From Gonatopus flavifemur (lineage: Eukaryota > Arthropoda > Insecta > Hymenoptera > Dryinidae), in assembly GCA_018340375.1 (NCBI GenBank), contig JAFFJZ010000001.1, forward strand, positions 67,076,001 to 67,140,000: a stretch of 64,000 nucleotides of DNA, written 5' to 3'. The notes under the pieces are model-generated. The model saw only the letters and a list, made by a program, of their open reading frames with translations, had not been told where the DNA came from and did not search any database. Below, in pieces: positions 12,034-27,000 of this stretch. Position numbers and translations under genes: made by a program. Every line of letters begins with the position of its first letter. Position 1 is the first letter of the stretch.

Positions 12034-15000
12034 CTGTTGAAAGGGAAGAAAAATGTTTTGTGAATTATTCTGTGCGTGAATATAAATATAGATTCGAATG
12101 AATTGAAATTACGTCATCGTAAGATGAATATAATATTTTGTTTTCATATATTAAATAAATATCTAATGCTATTTGGCAGAAAAATTGTAATGAGAAAAAT
12201 TTTAAATCATTCCAACTCAATAAGTTGATTGAAAAACACAACACCGCTTTTCATGGTTGATTCAATAATTTTTTTGTTATTCCATCTTTCTTCTCGATAA
12301 ACCTTCCCCATGAATCAAAAACTCTACAATTCGAAAGAATTTGATTGTATTGGTACCCGCTTTGAACAATACGATGGCTTTTAAACACGCGTATTCCGAA
12401 TGGTCCACTCTCAACACGGCGCATCTCGTCAATAACTCTCTCAGTCTTCTTGCCTCGTCTGCGAGAATTTCTCTCCTCTCTGGCGACGATTCCGCGTGAA
12501 CGAGGGTGGTTTCTTCTATGGGAAGATTCCATTGAGCCGCCGTTAGGACGAATAATTCGCTCCAAGATTCTTCCAGAAGTATCGTTTGATCTCTGTAAGG
12601 AAGCTTGAAAAGTATAGAAAAGTGTCAGTAATGATTTTCTAATTGAATTCATGAGAAAAAAGTACCCATGCGAAAATTCCCACGCAGCACTCGTTGTCTG
12701 AAAGATATCTTTCAGAAATAATTAAGAACAGTGCAAGAAGTCTTATGCAACATGAATAGACATCTTTTAGAAGTCTTATAAAAGATATCTTCAAGAAAGT
12801 TTTCAAAAACCTTTTAGAAAATCCTAAAAGGTTTCTAAAAACGTTCTCAAAGATATCTTTTAGAAATAAGAACAGTTTAAGGCTTCTAAAAGATGTCTAT
12901 TCATGTTGCATAAGACTTCTTGCACTGTTCTTAATTATTTCTGAAGATATCTTTTAGATAACGAATGCTGTGTGGGAAGGGTTTGAATCATTAGGAAACT
13001 GTACGACACACAGAAAAAAATACCTATGTAAAAATTCTATAAAAAGTGAGGTAACGATTACAGTGTGGATCTCATGTAAAATTTACTGCACAGCCCTGTG
13101 GGATTTATATTGTTATCATAGTTACTTCACAGCAACACCACTCCCATTTACTTTGGTAACAGTGGAAATATAACATTGGTTCCAATGTGAATTTTACTCC
13201 AATTGCATTCATGTGAGCCATTATGTTAAATTAACAACAACCAATGTAGAATTTACATGGGACTTTTTTCCGTGCAGTTTAATCACTGTTCCTGATCAAA
13301 TTAGAAATTGAAACTCGAGAGAACGATTCAAAATTCATCATTCTTCAAAAGATAATGTTCCATAGAACAACTCAGTTTGAATTTGTTCAACGTTTTTCCG
13401 AATTTACAGGAATTGTACGAATCAAAATGATATACTTACTTACCTGAAGAAAAGAGTGGATACTTCTTGCCCATCTCACAGCAAAAAACAACAGTTTCGC
13501 AGCAAACTCGTAAACATTTTCAGTTGGTAAGAGAGATAATCCTGACATGGGATATTCTGGTTGCCCAGCGTTGATAATCGGTGGCGCCAGGCGAGTGTCG
13601 ATAAGTTCTTCTACAACGTAACAGGAATCGAATCGATATCACAAGAATGCTTTTTACGAGCTTTTGGTTCTGATACTTTATATATAACTTGTATGATTCT
13701 CATGTTTCCATGTGAATGCCAACTGAAAAAATCTTCGAAATTATGTATAATTATTTTAGGAATTATATATAGTTTTGGAAATTTTTCCACACGGTGAAAA
13801 GAATATACTACTTTTTTTTATTTTGCTTGATGACCCAAAAACGGGAAGGTTTTTAGAATGGATTTTCACATGAACATACGAAAGATTACGAATGAATAAC
13901 TGAATTTTACTATACGCTATACGAAAATTTAACGTTCAGCGTTTGAGGGGTCTACCCTAATTAGAATTTTCAAAAAATCGATTTTTTGGTTTTTACATTT
14001 TTCGAAAGTATCAAAATGAACATTGTGAAGAAGAGGAAGGCATAATTTATAGTGCAGGCATCGCTGATTAAGAACAGGCAACATTTTCTCATGATTTTTC
14101 TTCGAAAAAAACTTTAAACGGATTTTTCTCAAAACAACGTTTTCCGGTGCCTTGTTGATAAAATCTCCGGAACTACTCGACCGATCCCTATGAAATTTTC
14201 ACCACATATCAAGAGTTTTTAAAAATTTTGATTTTAATTCTCTTTCTTTTGCCCAAAGCGGTAAAAAAACGTGTTTTTTTCGGTTTTTTTTCGAAACATG
14301 TCCACCATTTTGTCAATTTTCAAAAAATAAAAAATTGCGCGATATGCGCTATCTAACGCCGTTCAATTTTTTCGATTCAGACCATCCATTCCAGAGATTT
14401 CATCAACAGTGCAGACACACCTTTTGTTTAGGACTGTTTTTGAACTATCATTTTCATGTATGCAAACTTACTAGAATGTACAAAAAATATTTTTTTGATG
14501 TATTTCGATAGTATATTAATACAGTGTAATAACTTTTATATCAATAATTAGGATGCGTGTAGTTCAGTGCTCGGAGCGGCGCCATCAATTAACGGAGAAA
14601 CAATCCAATTAGCCGAGCAGCGCTTTTTTATTGCAAAAGCTAACATTTCACCCAGATACTGAGCATTTTTAAGGCAAAAATTACAAACGTAGAGATGAAG
14701 TGGAAGACTCCATCGTTGACTCTCCGTTAATTGATGGCGCCGCTCCGAGCACTGAATTACACACATCCTAATCATTGAATCACCCCATCCAATTTTTTGT
14801 GGGTTCAACGATGGAGTCTTCCACTTCATCTCTCCGTTTGTAATTTTTTCCTTGAAAATGCCCAGTATCTGGGCGAGACGTTGGCTTTTATATCAATATT
14901 TATATCACAAAACTGTTTGAAAAATTCTAAAAAACTGTCTTTTTCTGGAAAAATCCTTATTAGGGCAGACCCCTTGAAATTTTAATCTTACTTTATGTAG

Positions 15001-18000
15001 AAATTAATTTAACAAACCTTCCTGTTTCTAGTTTACTAAGGACATTAACAAACATTCTTGTATTTTCGAGTGACATTTTTCTCTGTGCACTCAAGCTAAT
15101 TCTTGTTATATAAATATACAATGATAGAATTTTACTGAAACTGAACGAACCTCAACAAAGTTCGACCAAATCTTATTGCTGAGGTTATTCCGTTCGAAAA
15201 TTTCGAAAGTACACACATTTTATAAACTCCTTAAAAGAGCAAGAACCATCCTTTCAGAATCCTATAAATGTACGAGAGCAGAGAGAGAGAGAGAGAGAGC
15301 AACAATACCCACTTTGATCAATTAAGACCTTCAAAATTAAAGTACTAACACCGTTGAACAATAATCACAGATATCCCAAGAGGTACAAAGCTTCAGAAAC
15401 AACTAATGAAAGCATTTTAACGTTCATGAACATCTAGAAAACGGGCATAGATTTTTTTATTCTGTTGGAGTTAGTGATATCGATTCTTTTGTATATACAC
15501 GGAAAAAAATGTTTCGTAAAATTTACCAACGCGTTCGGTAAAATACGGCACTATTAAAATTTCTTGTAATATTTATGAGAGTTCTTGTAGAATCTACGAT
15601 GGTCGCAGTCAAGATTACTGACGCAGTAGTAGCTTTGACTAAAATTCTAGTAAATATGACCAGAAATTTTGATAGTGCCGTATTTTACCCCCCTTGTTGG
15701 TAAATTCTATCAAACAGTTTTTTCCGTGTAGATTATATCAAATTTTTATCGATATTTTATACAAATCTATATAAACTAAATACTTTTTCTATAAAAAAGA
15801 ATCGATTCTGTTCAAGAATCGGCATTCATAGTTGGAGTAGTCATTTATTCAAGTTTTATTGAGCGATGAGTGAAAACTCATACAAATTATATATAAAACT
15901 ATATTGAACTGTATATGAAATCAATATAATTTCGAAAATTTTTCCCCTCCAGTGGATTTCAAAGAACTTTTCCGTCTGGGTTCATTGTCTGTGATGGTTT
16001 CGCTCCCGAAATAGGGACAGCTGGATCAAAACTACATCAGAATGATGTTGCTGACTAGAAATTGGTCAAAGTAAGTTCATTTCGACCGAGTCGGTCTCAT
16101 AAAGCTGGGAATAAAGAATTAGAATTCTTGATTCTTTTATTTCTCAGTGTGCTTAGAACACTGCAATTCATATTCATACAACTTCCTGCATTCCTTGATG
16201 CGATTCGAATAATCCCAAATAGCACAACGCATCTTTAGAAAGTTTTTTTATAACGATATTAAAACATACTAAGAATATTTCAAATTAATGATGGGCGTTC
16301 ATAAGGAGAACCCATTCTTCTTGATAGAAGTTTATTGGATCTTGATGAAAATTGTGTAAAAATTAATAAAAACTTGATGATTTTTGTATATAAAAGTGTC
16401 GATTCTGTGAAAATCGCCAATCTCTATTCCAAATATAGTAGGATTGGAGCTATAATCTGAGTCCATGTGAGTTTATATGAAATTTGTATCAAGTTTCTAT
16501 GAATTAGTATGGAAACGTGATACAAATAATATACACATTCAATCAAATTATAGTCCCAGCCCTCAAATATAGATCTCAATGAACTTGACTGAAGCAGAAA
16601 GCTCAGAAAACACAAAGCTCTTAAAGATAACATATATGTATCCTCAAGATAAGATAGGTACCGTTAACTGGGGTAACTCTAGGACACTCGAAGTAACGCT
16701 AGGACATGCACGTTTCATTTATTCCCTCAGTTCCCATGGATGGTTTTCAAATTCTCGCAAATTTTATACCATTCCGAGAATGTGATCGAACAATGTTGTA
16801 CAGTGACGAACTTCACTTTATGGGAGTAAAAAATAGTCTCATTGTTAAAAATTCCCTAAACTTTCATCTCAAAGTCTAATTATCATATTACTGATACAGA
16901 TGTATGTTATAATAACTCTCGAATGCATGCAATAGTAGTTCTATATGATTTGAAATCAATAACAAATGTATAAACACGGAGAAAAATGTATGGTTGCAAT
17001 AACCAATTCGTTGGTTAAATAAGGTCCAACCAATTGATTCGTTATCATGACCAATTACGTGGTTGTAACAACCAATTTCGTTGGTTGCTCCAACTTCATT
17101 TTTTGACGTGATCATCGTAACCAACAGAATTGATTGTGACAACCAATTAATTGGCTAGACCACATTTAACCAACGAATTGGTTACTGCAACCATCCATTT
17201 TTCTCAGTGTATACACGGAGAAAAATTATAATGTCAATTCAATATCAGTGCATAGATAAAACTTTCAATGTAATTTCTACATTAATTTTGATGAAACTCA
17301 CATGATACATACATGATCATTGCTTTGGAAGATTGTAAAAATTACACCAATCCAAAAATATATTCATTATGATATTATTAACCACTAATAATGTAAATTT
17401 TCCATTACACTCGACTGAATTTACTTTTCACGAACGTGATGCCATAAGGCATGCTCAACCACATTTACACTTATTCAATTCTACAGCAATCTAATTCACA
17501 TTCAACGAGTACAGTTGCTAATATTACCTATGCTTTTTTGAATGATAATCTGATTTATTTCCCAGGGATTTTATCCTCATTCTCAAATATACCCCAGTGA
17601 GCACATGCACGTTTTAAAAACGTCAAAAACAGTCAATAACCACACGTTGTGAATTAGTAATATTCTTGCGTCGATATAACGTAAAAATGTCGCGGCAGAT
17701 CACGTGTTTTTCAACCATAAAATAACGTCATATCAACGGTTTGAACATCGTTCAAAAGACGTCAAATATTGACGTGTCCTAATGATGGTTCTAAAACGTG
17801 AATTGAATCCAACAAATTTTTTTTTGAAAACTTTTCATTCAATATCGAGAACAATAGCATTTCTGAGTATGACAGAATTTGGAAAGTATGCCACACTATT
17901 TACTATCTTGCTCTTTGTTGAAATTTTAACCATTGTTTCGTAAACCGAACAGGTTTCGTTCGACATTTTCAGCAGAATATCTTCAATTGAAGTTCAAACA

Positions 18001-21000
18001 CAAGGTGTTATAAACACATTTTAAACGCGTGATTCAAACTCGTTCAAAACACGTTTTTTGAGGACGTCGTTTGATGGTTATTCTTGAATATTAGTTTAAA
18101 TTACACGTCATAAAAACGTAATTCCTGGTCGTCTATTTCCCTATCAAATTTTGACTAAAAATCAACGTTATGAAATCAACGACTAACGTCCGTTTGACAC
18201 CCTAACGTTCTTTCAACGTTGAAATAACGCGTGTGTGTTTATTGGGACAGTTATCGCAATCTGATGTGTATTCAACAATTGCTTCTGCAAAAACTACTCG
18301 CCTGTGTTGGTGCACTGAGAAAAATGTGTTTCGTAGTTCTAACTAGCAATAAGAGCATTGCTGACATTTTATTCTTGAATATACAATAATTCTTGTTCTG
18401 GTAGCAATATATAGTTGTCTTATTAACAATACAATTGTCAATTCAGCAATTTTATTTCTGGTTGATATGTGACAATTCAGCATTGTCATATGTCAACCTA
18501 CAATAAAAATCGTAAAAATATGACCGTTAACATTGCTGAATTGACAATTCTATTGTTAACAAGACAACATGTATTGCTATAAGAACAAAAATTATTGTAT
18601 TTCCAACAATAAAATGCCAACAATTCTGTGATTGCTAGTTCTACGAAACACATTTTTCTCAGTGTGATACTACTGAGAAGCGTCGTAACACTCCTTTCAG
18701 TTCAAAATTATTAAAATCGCGTCACAAAGATGGCGCAAACAGTTTCAACAGTTTTCCGCGAGTATCAGTTTATTTCTACATTTGATATATATTAACAACT
18801 CGAATCTCCACTCATAGCGTACGGTTAGTGATAATGATAGAATAAAGCGACATAATATTGTATTGTATCTTATTGTAATATGAAAGGTGTAAGATTTAAG
18901 ATGTTTGTTAAGGTAATAAATTCAAGCTGAGTGATTGAAGTTCATTTCACTGCTCAAAAATGCATTTGTATATATTGTCTCATTGCAAATTCAACAAAAA
19001 ACACAACAGCAAGAATTAATTGGGAAGATACAATTTTTTTTATTTCAACTGTCAGTGAAAATTCATAAAAATGCGGCGCAAATAATGTAAAATTTTAATC
19101 ACTTAAATTTCATTCCCATCTTCGTGGCTCTTGGAAAATCAACAAAAATTGTTGTAGTTATTATCGTAGTTCTCGCGTATGCATAAAATATATAAATGAG
19201 CGATTGAAATTTGATTAAAAAATCCTAACATGTATTTTACATCAGACTGATGTACAAATTTCATAAGTTTGAAGTGAATATCGCTTGTCATACTGTTTAT
19301 ATTTCATTCATTACGACAACAGAATTTACATTTGATATATGTAATAGTTATGAAGTGCGTATGTTAAAATTACATCAGATTGCGGTAGAATTGCGACGTT
19401 TTCAATTTACAGCAAAAATGATGTAAAATTTCCACCGCAGAAATGTTATCCCTGTATTTACATGTGGATTTTGTCAAATTTATCGCAATTGCTGTATCTG
19501 CCATCCCAAATTTTTCTCCGTGTATAGTTTATTAAAGCAAAACTCACAAGTGTCCTAGAGTTCCCTCATCCGTAGGGTAACACGGCGTGTAGAAAAAATG
19601 TATACAATTGTACACAAATTGTATACATTTTTTCCACATGGGACGATGACACTGTTTCCACACTCGTTACAATATTGAATCTTCTTTCCCTTCAATGGAC
19701 CGCCTCATACGTTTTGAGGATACAGTCTGCGAGTCCTCTGCACGATTTGAAAAATTCCGATGCAAGAAAATAAATTTTAGTAGCACTAGTTACTGGAATT
19801 AATACTTTTGCAAGAGCAACAAATTTTTTGTACCCTGAGAAGAAGGAAGTTGTGAAATTTACTCCTTGCGGAGTCAATATTTAGACGATTTCAAAAATAG
19901 TTCTCGCTACCACGATTTAAGTTGACTTCACAACAACGAATGTGAAATATACTACAGCTGATGTGAATATGACATTTTCAGTTGTAAAATCAACTAAAAT
20001 GATGGCACTATAGTAACAAACGATTTTTCCCCGGGTGAAGACAGAACTAATGAATATTTTTTCCAATGTAATATTTGGAAAAGTTCTTCGAAATTCCTCA
20101 AAATTACTCCGAAGCTCTACCACAATTTTCTCATCGTTCACTCCCCACGTGAAAGGACATCACCCGAGACCAAGTTAGGATGCTAAAATTCCAAATGAAA
20201 TCCTCAAATTATCCAGAAATAGATATAAAAGTGATTCTGTGTGATTAGACTCTGATCTTATCACACAATGTTCTGGTTGAAACTATTTTGGAGATTTTTA
20301 ATTGGATTTTGGTTAAGTGTTCTATTTCATGGAAAAATTCATTCTACTGGATTTTATGAGATTTTCTAACCATAGTTGCCAACCTTTAGGTTCTATTCGC
20401 GTATCGACAACTACACTGGCTTCCTCGGAACTCGTGACTTCGTCTTCTTTTGCAGTTGGTACTGACAAACCCTCGACCGAAGACCGTGGAAGGAAATGAG
20501 CTGAAAACAAGAATATGTTGAAAGTACTTTTCCTAATGTATGAAAAATTGAACAAAAATTCGATGCTTATATTAACATGGATACATTTTTCTGTCTATTT
20601 TGAGAATAGAGAGAAAAACAATGTGGAACGACTTGTTTTCAATATAATGTACTCAGGTTTCATGTATATTAGACTGATTAAAAAAAATCGACTATTTTTT
20701 TTCTGAAAAACCGTAGTGAAATATCTTCCTAGTCGAGAAAAAAGATGCCTGGTGAAATTTGAGCTCTTAAAATTATTATTTAGAGTAGTGTTGCCGCGAT
20801 ATTATCGTCGATAATTGAGGAATAATCGATTATCTCAATTCTTACACGTTCCTATGGAATATATAATCCACGAATCTCCGATTAGGCTCATGATGAAACG
20901 GAATAATGGATGATCCCAGACTTTTACACAAAATAAACCAAGATATGCTTCCATTTATCGTTACGATATATCGATAATTATCGTTACAATAGTGTAAAAA

Positions 21001-24000
21001 TATTTTGATTTATTTTGTTTGAAAGACCAAGATGATCCATTATCCCGTTTCATTTCGTGCACAGTCGAAGATCTACGCGTTAAAAGTTCCATGAAAACCT
21101 GTCAAAATTAAGATAATTGATTATTTCTGAATTTCGACGATAATATCGCGGCAACACTAATTTAGAGGTCGCTCATCGCGACTTTCTATTTCCTCCCCTC
21201 CAGCCATTATAAACCTCAGCCTGCAACTAAACCAACAAGAATTACGAAAAGTTCAATATTGAGAGGAAAACAAGGGTGTGCAAGATGATTTATCAAGAAA
21301 AAATATTGCATTTTTCAATTGTTTAAACAATTTATCTAAAACCGCATGATACGTGAAAACTAAGAGCGTCGTTTGATTCTACAGGAAAAAATATTTGAGA
21401 AATGAGGGTTTGAAAAATTATTCCAGGACTCAATTTGTTATAAAAATGATGAATAAACAATTACTCGTATCGAACTTTACTTCTGCCCATAGCCAAACCA
21501 GCGGGAATTACGATGAGGTGAATATTGAGATAGAAACAAGGGTGGTAAAGATGATTTATCAAGAAGAAACCCATACAACAAAAGTTGCTGTGCAATCGTC
21601 GCTCTCAAGTTGTTTATCAAGTTTTCGTAAAGTTGCTGGGAATTTGCTACGCATGTGATTGAGAGTTTCATGAAACCAAGCAACTTCCTAGCAACACGAT
21701 AACAACTCAAGCTGAAATCCTAGATTTACAGCATATTGTTGCGCATTTGGCGACGCAACGTCCCTGCAAATTGCTTCAAACTGTTGTTGTACGTTTTCAA
21801 CAATTTGCTGCATATTTGTTCAGCATTTTGCTATTGAAGAATATCGTGTTTTTCAATTGTTCAAACAATTTTTGTTCGAACAATTGATTTAAAAACGCAT
21901 GATACGTGAAAACTAAGAGCGTCGTTTGATTCTACAGGAAAAAATATTTGAGAAATGAGGGTTTGAAAAATTATTCCAGGACTCAATTTGTTATAAAAAA
22001 AATGAATAAACAATTACTCATTATTAGAATCGAACGATGCTCTCAGTTTTCACGTATCATGCGTTTTAAAATAAATTGTTTGAACAATTGAAAAATGCAA
22101 TATTTTATCTTGATAAATCATCTTCCAGGCCCTTGTTTTCATCTTAATATTGAACTTTTCGTAATTATTGTTGGTTTAGTTGCGGGTTGAGGTTTATCAT
22201 GGCTTGAGGGGGGGGGGGGGATAGAAAGTCGCGATGAGCGACCTCTCAATATTAATTTGAAGAGCCCAAATTTTACCAGGCATCTTTTTTCATGATTAGG
22301 AAGATAACTCACTACGGTTTTTCAGAGAAGAAACAGTCGATTTTTTTGAATCAGTCTAATATATATTTTCTCAATTTATTTTTGAATTTAAGAGTTGAAT
22401 TCTCACATCCTGCCATCTGCTACTTATCAATGTCGTTACCAAACATCGAAACTATTCACGATACTTTGTCACAAACTTGAAAAAAGAAAAAATTAAAACT
22501 TCGAATGAAATGCGTTTTTACGATCAAAATTCTTATGAATTATTAAGGTTTTCATATTGATTTCCTCACCGATGGTCGGGGTGAAAGCTGGAACGGTGGG
22601 TTTGAAAGGGAACAACGTCGGATACAAAAGTGGATAAGGGCTCCCAGCTGTTTGGTAAACATGAGGAATTCCCGGATACATTCCCGAAGAACTTCTCCTC
22701 GTGGTGGTTATCAAATTGGATGCACTCCTCGGTGCTCTTTCGTGTTGGACTGCTGTAAAATTTTTTTATTCATTACAATTATTTTGGTTCATTTCAAATC
22801 ATAAGTTTTAGTAATCATATCAAAATAATAGAGACAGGGAAGTTATTTTCATGTTATACGTGGACGAATTTGTAAAGATAATTCTAAAGGTGACTCTAGT
22901 ATTCTTTTTATATTACAGAATATATTTTCTTTGTGTGCACTGTTTAAAAACACACTGGAATTTTCCGGGACCTAGGAACTGAAGAATTTTTCAGCTTACG
23001 TACAAGATGATTGCGGTTGTACCATAATTTTTCCGTATTTTACATGAAAATTCGTGTTTTTCTACTCGACAGGGTATGATTTATGCACGTAAGAATCATA
23101 CACGTATTAATTGTACACGAAAAATGGAACCCAAAAGTATTTACACTAATAATTTTTGTCCAACACATGATATTTTATGCAATGATTATTTGTACACGTT
23201 TAATTGATTGACATAGAAATTGTACACGAAATATTTTACAAGCTTTACAAATTTAATCAACAAAAATTGTTCGCATATTGTTTATGCACGATTAGAGAAT
23301 AAAATTAATCAGTGTATAATTATTGTCCTCCTAATCTAATTAATAGTAATTATTCAATAAAACGAACAAAATTTCTCATATGGATTTCATTAGGTGTACA
23401 ATCATTATACACTAATTAATTACATTGTTTGTCCGTGCATAAAAACATGTGTACAATTTTCTTATCAAATAATTTTACGTGCACCAAAGCATATGTGTTA
23501 AATATGAGGTATTAAAAAGAAAATTATTAGTGTGAATACTTTTGGGGTTTTATTTTTCGCGTACAATCAATACGTGTATGATTCTTACGTTCATAAATCA
23601 TACCCTGTCAATTTTCATGATTTGAAGGTAATTTTTCAGTACAAATGTACAGGTTAATGATCTAAAAATATATTCCGTCAATTAATTTTTTCAATTTTCG
23701 TTTAAACTAGTGTCTCCATCAAGGTTTACTCTCTTCTTTTTGCTTCGGTTCAATCAATAATAAAATGGTTGAGAGCTTTTCATAGGCCACACATACGCAT
23801 AGAGTATCAATGTATATACACACATTCTTGAATTATAGTTGGCCCCTTTAATGGCACTCAACATTTTCCTTGAACCTTACCTCCTCTTCCACATCCGTGC
23901 TAATTGATATCTCGATGCAATCAAGTGTTTGGATTATCGGTTCGCGCACTTGAGGCCGGGCAAAGTGTTTACAAAAGCTGTGAACTCGTCAGCTTGTTCC

Positions 24001-27000
24001 TGTTTCTGACACTACATACATATATTGACACTTTTTGATCATCATTCAAGGGAAGAGAGTTCGGAGATACACATGGCGTTCCGTAATTTATACATCGAAT
24101 GTACACAAAAATATTGTCGCTTCAATTGCACGTTATTAGAATCTTGAAAGCAACGTCCTCATTTATTCGATTGAAAATTCATTGCGAAGTTTATGTTTCG
24201 ATTCATTGTATTCGAAGGCAAATAAATTATCTGATACCGAGAACAAAGATTTGCAAAGTAATATTTATGACAATGTGAGTTGAGAAATTATCAGAATTAT
24301 ATATAATTCATATAAAATTCAATATAGTTTATGTATAAGTTGTATATAACTATATCTAAATTATATAAAGGTTTGTAAATTTGTCTACTTATTTGGAAAG
24401 AATTTAACGTGGCACGAGAGTCTTTCAGTTTAAGGGCTAAAATACAGCTGAGATCACATAAATTAATTAAAGTTTCTAATTTCAGTCTGTTCGATCTGTC
24501 ATAGTGAATACGAAATTTCTTCGTGTAGTAATTACCACATTCCACCCACTGTCTCAGATTGTGAATTTCGATAGTATGTTTCAAGCCATTCTCGTTTTTA
24601 AGTCGATTTTTTAACATCTCCAACGCTATAACTATCCCAATTAGAGCAGTTTTTCATTCCATTTTCATACTCGAACTCCAATTCTCAAGCATCAACAAGA
24701 ATCCCTGGTAGAAATTTTTCTAGTAATTCACGAGTTGTAACACTTCCTCTCATGAAAAACTAGAGACCTCATATGTATATTTATTATATATTTTATGTTA
24801 TTAGATATACAGAATATGTATATATATAATGTAAAACGTAATATTTATATATATCATATATATAAGAACACTTATATGTTGGTGATTGAATTGAAAAGTT
24901 ACTGAATTGGAACTCTAGTTTTTCGTGAGGGCAAGTGTTACAACTAGCAAATTGCTAGAGGAATTTTGACCAGGGAAGAGGTTCATTTTTCCGGATCGAC
25001 CGTTCAATCTTTTATGCTATTGATTTCGCTTTTGATTGTTTCTATAAACTTTACTTGTTGCTACTTTGGCGCAATGCGAGCACAAGTGACACATTCTATA
25101 TAACTCTGAAACCCATCTCTGTGACAAAAGAACGAATGAAATCATTTAGAGATCATTTGTACACTGGAAAAAATATTTATTTGTAGAAATTGAATATTCA
25201 ATTAGATGCAAAAACTGATTACTTGTTGCGAATAAATTATTTCTTTAGAAGACCAATTTATTTGGGGCAAGCATTCCATTATTTGGTTCGGTTAAATATT
25301 CCATTGATCCCAAGAAATATTTTATGGAGAGAGGACAAATGAACTATTTATTTGGTTGAAAGAAAATTTTTTTACATTGTATATCATCGAGTATTGAGAG
25401 GAAAAAAACCATTGAATCCAACAAAAATGAAATTTCATGAAATTTGGCGAAATTCAATGAAGATTGTCGTTGAAGCAATTCATGCAACTGACCGTATCCC
25501 CCTGGCAAATGAGAGATCAAATGAAATTCGATCAGACCCTTAGGGAAGTTTTTCTCGTTCATGTAAAATTTCCTCATTCTTTCCCTTACTTTTTCCTTAA
25601 AATATGGAAAATGATATGAAAATTTTGCAAGTTCATGGAATTAAACAGGGAAAATTTTCCTACGAGAACCTTTGCTGAATTCCAATGGAATTTGGCGAGA
25701 TTCAATAGGTTTTTTCCATTGGAAAATGCCTTGTCTGTTTCGATGTCGGTTTTAAACGCAAGGGAAGAGCACAGTGAGTGTGTCAGATACTCTCCAAATT
25801 CAACATAAATATTTTCTAAACTCTTCGATGATATCGGAAACACCGTTATCATTCCTTACCAATTTATATAAAGTTAATAACTCAATAAAGGAAATGAAAG
25901 TTTCATTTACCATCTCGTTTCATGTTGACTTGAAGACATTTTGTGAAGCGGCATGCTTGGCACTGATTACGTCGTGACACATCAACGATACATCGCCCAT
26001 TTTCTTTACAAACGTAATCCAAGTTCCTATAATCAAAGAATCTGCACATGAAGTGGGGTATAAGCGAATTATCTTTATTAAAGAAAAGCGCAATAAATAT
26101 TAAACTTATGCCGTTTTGAAAGGACAACTATTGAATTATAATTTTCCCAGCTCTTCATATAATTAATGCGACTATATAAATAGTTGTTATTACTATAAAC
26201 AAGTTACCCTAACTGTTTACGTAGTTGTGGATCCTGAATTTGGATAATTGTTCCCAAATAATTGATGTAAATATTTTTATTTCTCTGAGTGTGGTGAGAA
26301 ATAAACTCATCTGAAAACCTTGAAAGGAATTTTCGTTGGTAAGCCAATCGACACTAATCAGTTCACCCTTTTGGCTGGTGAAACATTCATGAGGAAACCT
26401 CAAAAGTAACTACCGAGGGACGTCACGCTTTTCCCAATTAGGAACTTATCAAGGAAACGGAGCAACCATTAACGAGTCAGCAACCAAGTACTTATCAGTA
26501 CCTCACAAGACTTTTACTGGTAATTGATAAGATCCTGACCAGTAAAGATTTTCTCCTAACTATTCATCGATCTAGAGCTTCTCCTGCTTCAAATTTTCCA
26601 CGAAATATTATTGGAAAATGTATAATTGCTAATAAGGGTTTTGCATCGACATTTTATACAGTTTTTGATGATAACGTATAATTTGGAACAAATAATAGTT
26701 TGCAGTAATGCAGAAAATTCACTATGTAGAACTATTGAGAACACCCCATATAGCATACAAGAATTCCAAATGATTCCCAAATGAATTTCAAATGAAATAA
26801 ATAAAACGAATGAGTTCTGATAAAAGAACTCTTTAGAGCGTTTTTTAGAATACAAAGAGTTGTTTGAGAGTTTCAAAACAAATTCGGTTCTGTTGAAATT
26901 CTATGAAACTTCTTGGAGGATTTTAATGGAGTTCGTAAATGTCTGATGAATCGAATTCTTTCTTTTCTTGAAGAACCCTTTGTATTATAAAAGATCTCTG

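Larger units (their letters stand above)
17214..19522. mobile_element. TA-flanked CACGGAGAAAAA element carrying two insertions
   Basis: The left end CACGGAGAAAAATTA and right end AAATTTTTCTCCGTG are each bordered by TA. The 2.3-kb span is large because it contains the elements at 17592-18247 and 18313-18664. The host part has repeated TGTAAATTT/AAATTTACA motifs. Confidence 0.65.
16656..19582. mobile_element. Outer shell of a nested repeat stack
   Basis: GGGTAACTCTAGGACACT near 16670 and AGTGTCCTAGAGTTCCC near 19550 are inverted copies about 2.9 kb apart. Between them lie a TA-flanked element (16975-17209), a second larger one (17214-19522), and within that a CCCAGTGAG-ended element (17592-18247) and a near-perfect palindrome (18313-18664). 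This is nested, sequential insertion inside intron 5. Confidence 0.6.

Noticed and set aside
12251..12652. 133-codon minus-strand ORF over coding exon 6
   Set aside because: It is in a different frame from the exon that joins its neighbours in phase and encodes the LBD signature, and it crosses both splice sites.
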